22,271 nt of DNA, taken from contig JBIPLJ010000067.1 in assembly GCA_044368415.1 (NCBI GenBank), forward strand, positions 1 to 22,271, in the 5' to 3' direction. Within the stretch, counting starts at the first letter, position 1, and every line of letters starts with the position of its first letter. Source of the DNA: UBA4615 sp044368415 (lineage in GTDB: Bacteria > Pseudomonadota > Gammaproteobacteria > Burkholderiales > Burkholderiaceae_E). This document shows positions 20,899-22,271 of this stretch, in pieces. Under the pieces are notes generated by a model. That model ran no database searches, was not told the DNA's origin, and saw only the letters and a list, made by a program, of their open reading frames with translations. Position numbers and translations under genes: made by a program.

Positions 20899-22271
20899 CG
20901 CGTCTCGCCCTGCCCGGCAGCAAGGCCGGGCGCCGCGGGCCGCCCACGGCCACGATCGAGCAGGCGATCGAGCACGCGCTCCAGGGGCGGTCCGAGCGCA
21001 CCGGCGATGCCCTGCGGAAAGGCCAGCACCAGCGCGAGGATGGTGAAGCCGAGCACCGCGCGCCAGTAGTCGGTCGAGCGGATCACCTGGTCCTGCAGCC
21101 AGGTGAAGGCGGCGGAGCCGACGATCGGCCCGGTGAGCGACTGGATGCCGCCCAGCAGCACCATCACCAGGCCGTCGATCGAGCGGCCGACCGAGATCGT
21201 CTCCGGCGAGATCGTGCCCTTGGCGAACGCGAACAGGGCACCCGCGACACCGCCGAAGAGCCCCGAGACCGCGAACGCGGCCCACTGCACCCGGACCACG
21301 TCGATGCCGACGGCGCCCGCGCGCAGCGGAGAGTCGCGGCCGGCCCGCATCGCATAGCCGAACGGCGAGAAGAGCATCGCGCGCATCGCCGCGACGCTGG
21401 CAACCACGACCGCGAGCGTCATCAGGTAGTAGGCGGTCTTCGAGGACAGCCAGCCGGCCGGCCACACGCCGACCAGCCCGTTGCTGCCGCCGGTGACGCC
21501 GTCCCACTGGAAGACGCAGGCCCAGACGATCTGCGCGAACGCGAGCGTGAGCATCGCGAGGTACACGCCCGACAGCCGCACCGCGAACCAGCCGAAGAGC
21601 AGCGCACCGGCGAGTGCCAGCAGCGGCGCCACCAGCAGCGCCGCCTCCATCGGCAGCCCGAGCAGCTTCATCGCGAGCGCCGCGCCGTAGGCCCCCAGCC
21701 CGAAGTAGGCGGCATGGCCGAACGAGTGCATGCCGCCCGGTCCCATGATGAAGTGCAGGCTGGTCGCGAACAGCACCGCGATCAGGATGTCGATGCCCAG
21801 CACCGGCAGGTAGGGGAAGGCGCCGGCCAGTAGCGGCAGCGCGGCGAGCGCGGCGACCACGAGCAACCAGCCTCGCCGCACGCCCGGCGAGGCCGCGCGC
21901 AGCGGCGCCTCGACCTCGGCGGCATTGCGCACCGCGCCCTGCGGCCGACCGAGCAGGCCCCACGGGCGGATGACGAGCACCAGCGCCATCACCAGGAACT
22001 CGGCCACCAGGGTGAGCTTGGAGAACGAGAAGGGCATGCCGAACAGCGTGACCGTGCCGATCGCGTAGCAGAGCGCCTTGATCTCGGCGATCAGCAGCGC
22101 CGCCAGGTAGGCGCCCGGGATGCTGCCCATGCCGCCGACCACCACCACCACGAAGGCCTCGCCGATCGTCGTCAGGTCGAGCGCGAGGTTGGCCGGCTCG
22201 CGCGGGATCTGCAGCGCGCCGCCCAGCCCCGCCAGCAGCGAGCCGAGCGCGAACACGCCGGTGAAGAGCCA
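20895..22271 (-). CDS. HAAT-family ABC permease, LivH-LivM fusion (5' partial)
   Basis: The frame is open to the right edge of the window (W-L-F-T-G before the first internal GTG at 22256), so the start is outside; about 458 residues are seen. Residues 1 to about 100 match the C-terminal half of LivH: GSLLAGLGGALQIPREP, then VVVVGGMGSIPGAYLAALLIAEIK, then FLVMALVLVIRPWGLLG. After a short charged linker (GRPQGAVRNAAEVEAPLRAA) a full LivM follows: PYLPVLGIDILIAVLFATSLHFIMGPGGMHSFGHAAYFGLGAYGAALA, SGVYLAMLTLAFAQIVW, and VLLGGIQSLTGPIVGSAAF. No stop or start separates the two, so they are fused. Many membrane segments are evident throughout. It forms the inner-membrane channel for LivG/LivF. The periplasmic binding protein is not in the window and may lie upstream. 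Confidence 0.9.
   Translation of the reverse strand, partial: WLFTGVFALGSLLAGLGGALQIPREPANLALDLTTIGEAFVVVVVGGMGSIPGAYLAALLIAEIKALCYAIGTVTLFGMPFSFSKLTLVAEFLVMALVLVIRPWGLLGRPQGAVRNAAEVEAPLRAASPGVRRGWLLVVAALAALPLLAGAFPYLPVLGIDILIAVLFATSLHFIMGPGGMHSFGHAAYFGLGAYGAALAMKLLGLPMEAALLVAPLLALAGALLFGWFAVRLSGVYLAMLTLAFAQIVWACVFQWDGVTGGSNGLVGVWPAGWLSSKTAYYLMTLAVVVASVAAMRAMLFSPFGYAMRAGRDSPLRAGAVGIDVVRVQWAAFAVSGLFGGVAGALFAFAKGTISPETISVGRSIDGLVMVLLGGIQSLTGPIVGSAAFTWLQDQVIRSTDYWRAVLGFTILALVLAFPQGIAGALGPPLERVLDRLLDRGRGRPAAPGLAAGQGETR

Overview
The window is dense, high-GC proteobacterial DNA. Gene content (HAAT-type ABC transporter, PHA-granule-associated protein, WS/DGAT acyltransferase, acyl-CoA-binding protein, AttH/CrtC-like Tat protein, COG4091-type dehydrogenase) and strong third-position GC bias suggest a betaproteobacterium, probably Burkholderiales. 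This is an inference from style and content; no rRNA or marker gene is present to settle it. No tRNA, rRNA, CRISPR array, integrase or intact insertion sequence was seen. No stretch over 300 bases lacks a gene; the longest gaps are about 190 bases (8906-9097) and about 160 bases (10839-10997).

Layout. (a) 1-3620: the C-terminal end of a COG4091/SAF-domain oxidoreductase (+) runs into a convergent CopD-like membrane protein (-). A two-gene + strand unit follows: an acyl-CoA ligase and an SMP-30/gluconolactonase-family hydrolase. (b) 3621 to about 9100: a visibly more AT-rich island on the minus strand. It carries a type III restriction-modification pair (mod 8118-6415, res 6384-3661) and, upstream, a Phd/YefM-RelE/ParE toxin-antitoxin pair. 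(c) 9098-10838: a small exported protein and a Tat-exported AttH/CrtC-type lipocalin protein. (d) 10998-14448: a minus-strand WS/DGAT - alaX - DUF924 unit divergent from an acyl-CoA-binding protein gene, which converges on a polyhydroxyalkanoate-system protein; this looks like a storage-lipid neighbourhood. (e) 14489-22271: a long, tightly packed minus-strand operon running in from the right edge: livHM (fused permease, partial) - livG - livF - enamidase-like amidohydrolase - tetR - pncB - lutC-like - D-2-hydroxyacid dehydrogenase.

The most interesting part is (e). The amidohydrolase resembles enamidase, the enzyme that opens the ring of 1,4,5,6-tetrahydro-6-oxonicotinate in nicotinate breakdown, and has its metal-ligand pattern. 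It shares an apparent operon with nicotinate phosphoribosyltransferase, a TetR regulator translationally coupled to that enzyme, and a HAAT-type importer. This suggests a nicotinate (or related N-heterocycle) uptake, salvage and breakdown module. The dehydrogenases of the upper pathway are not in the window, so the assignment rests on one family match plus context.
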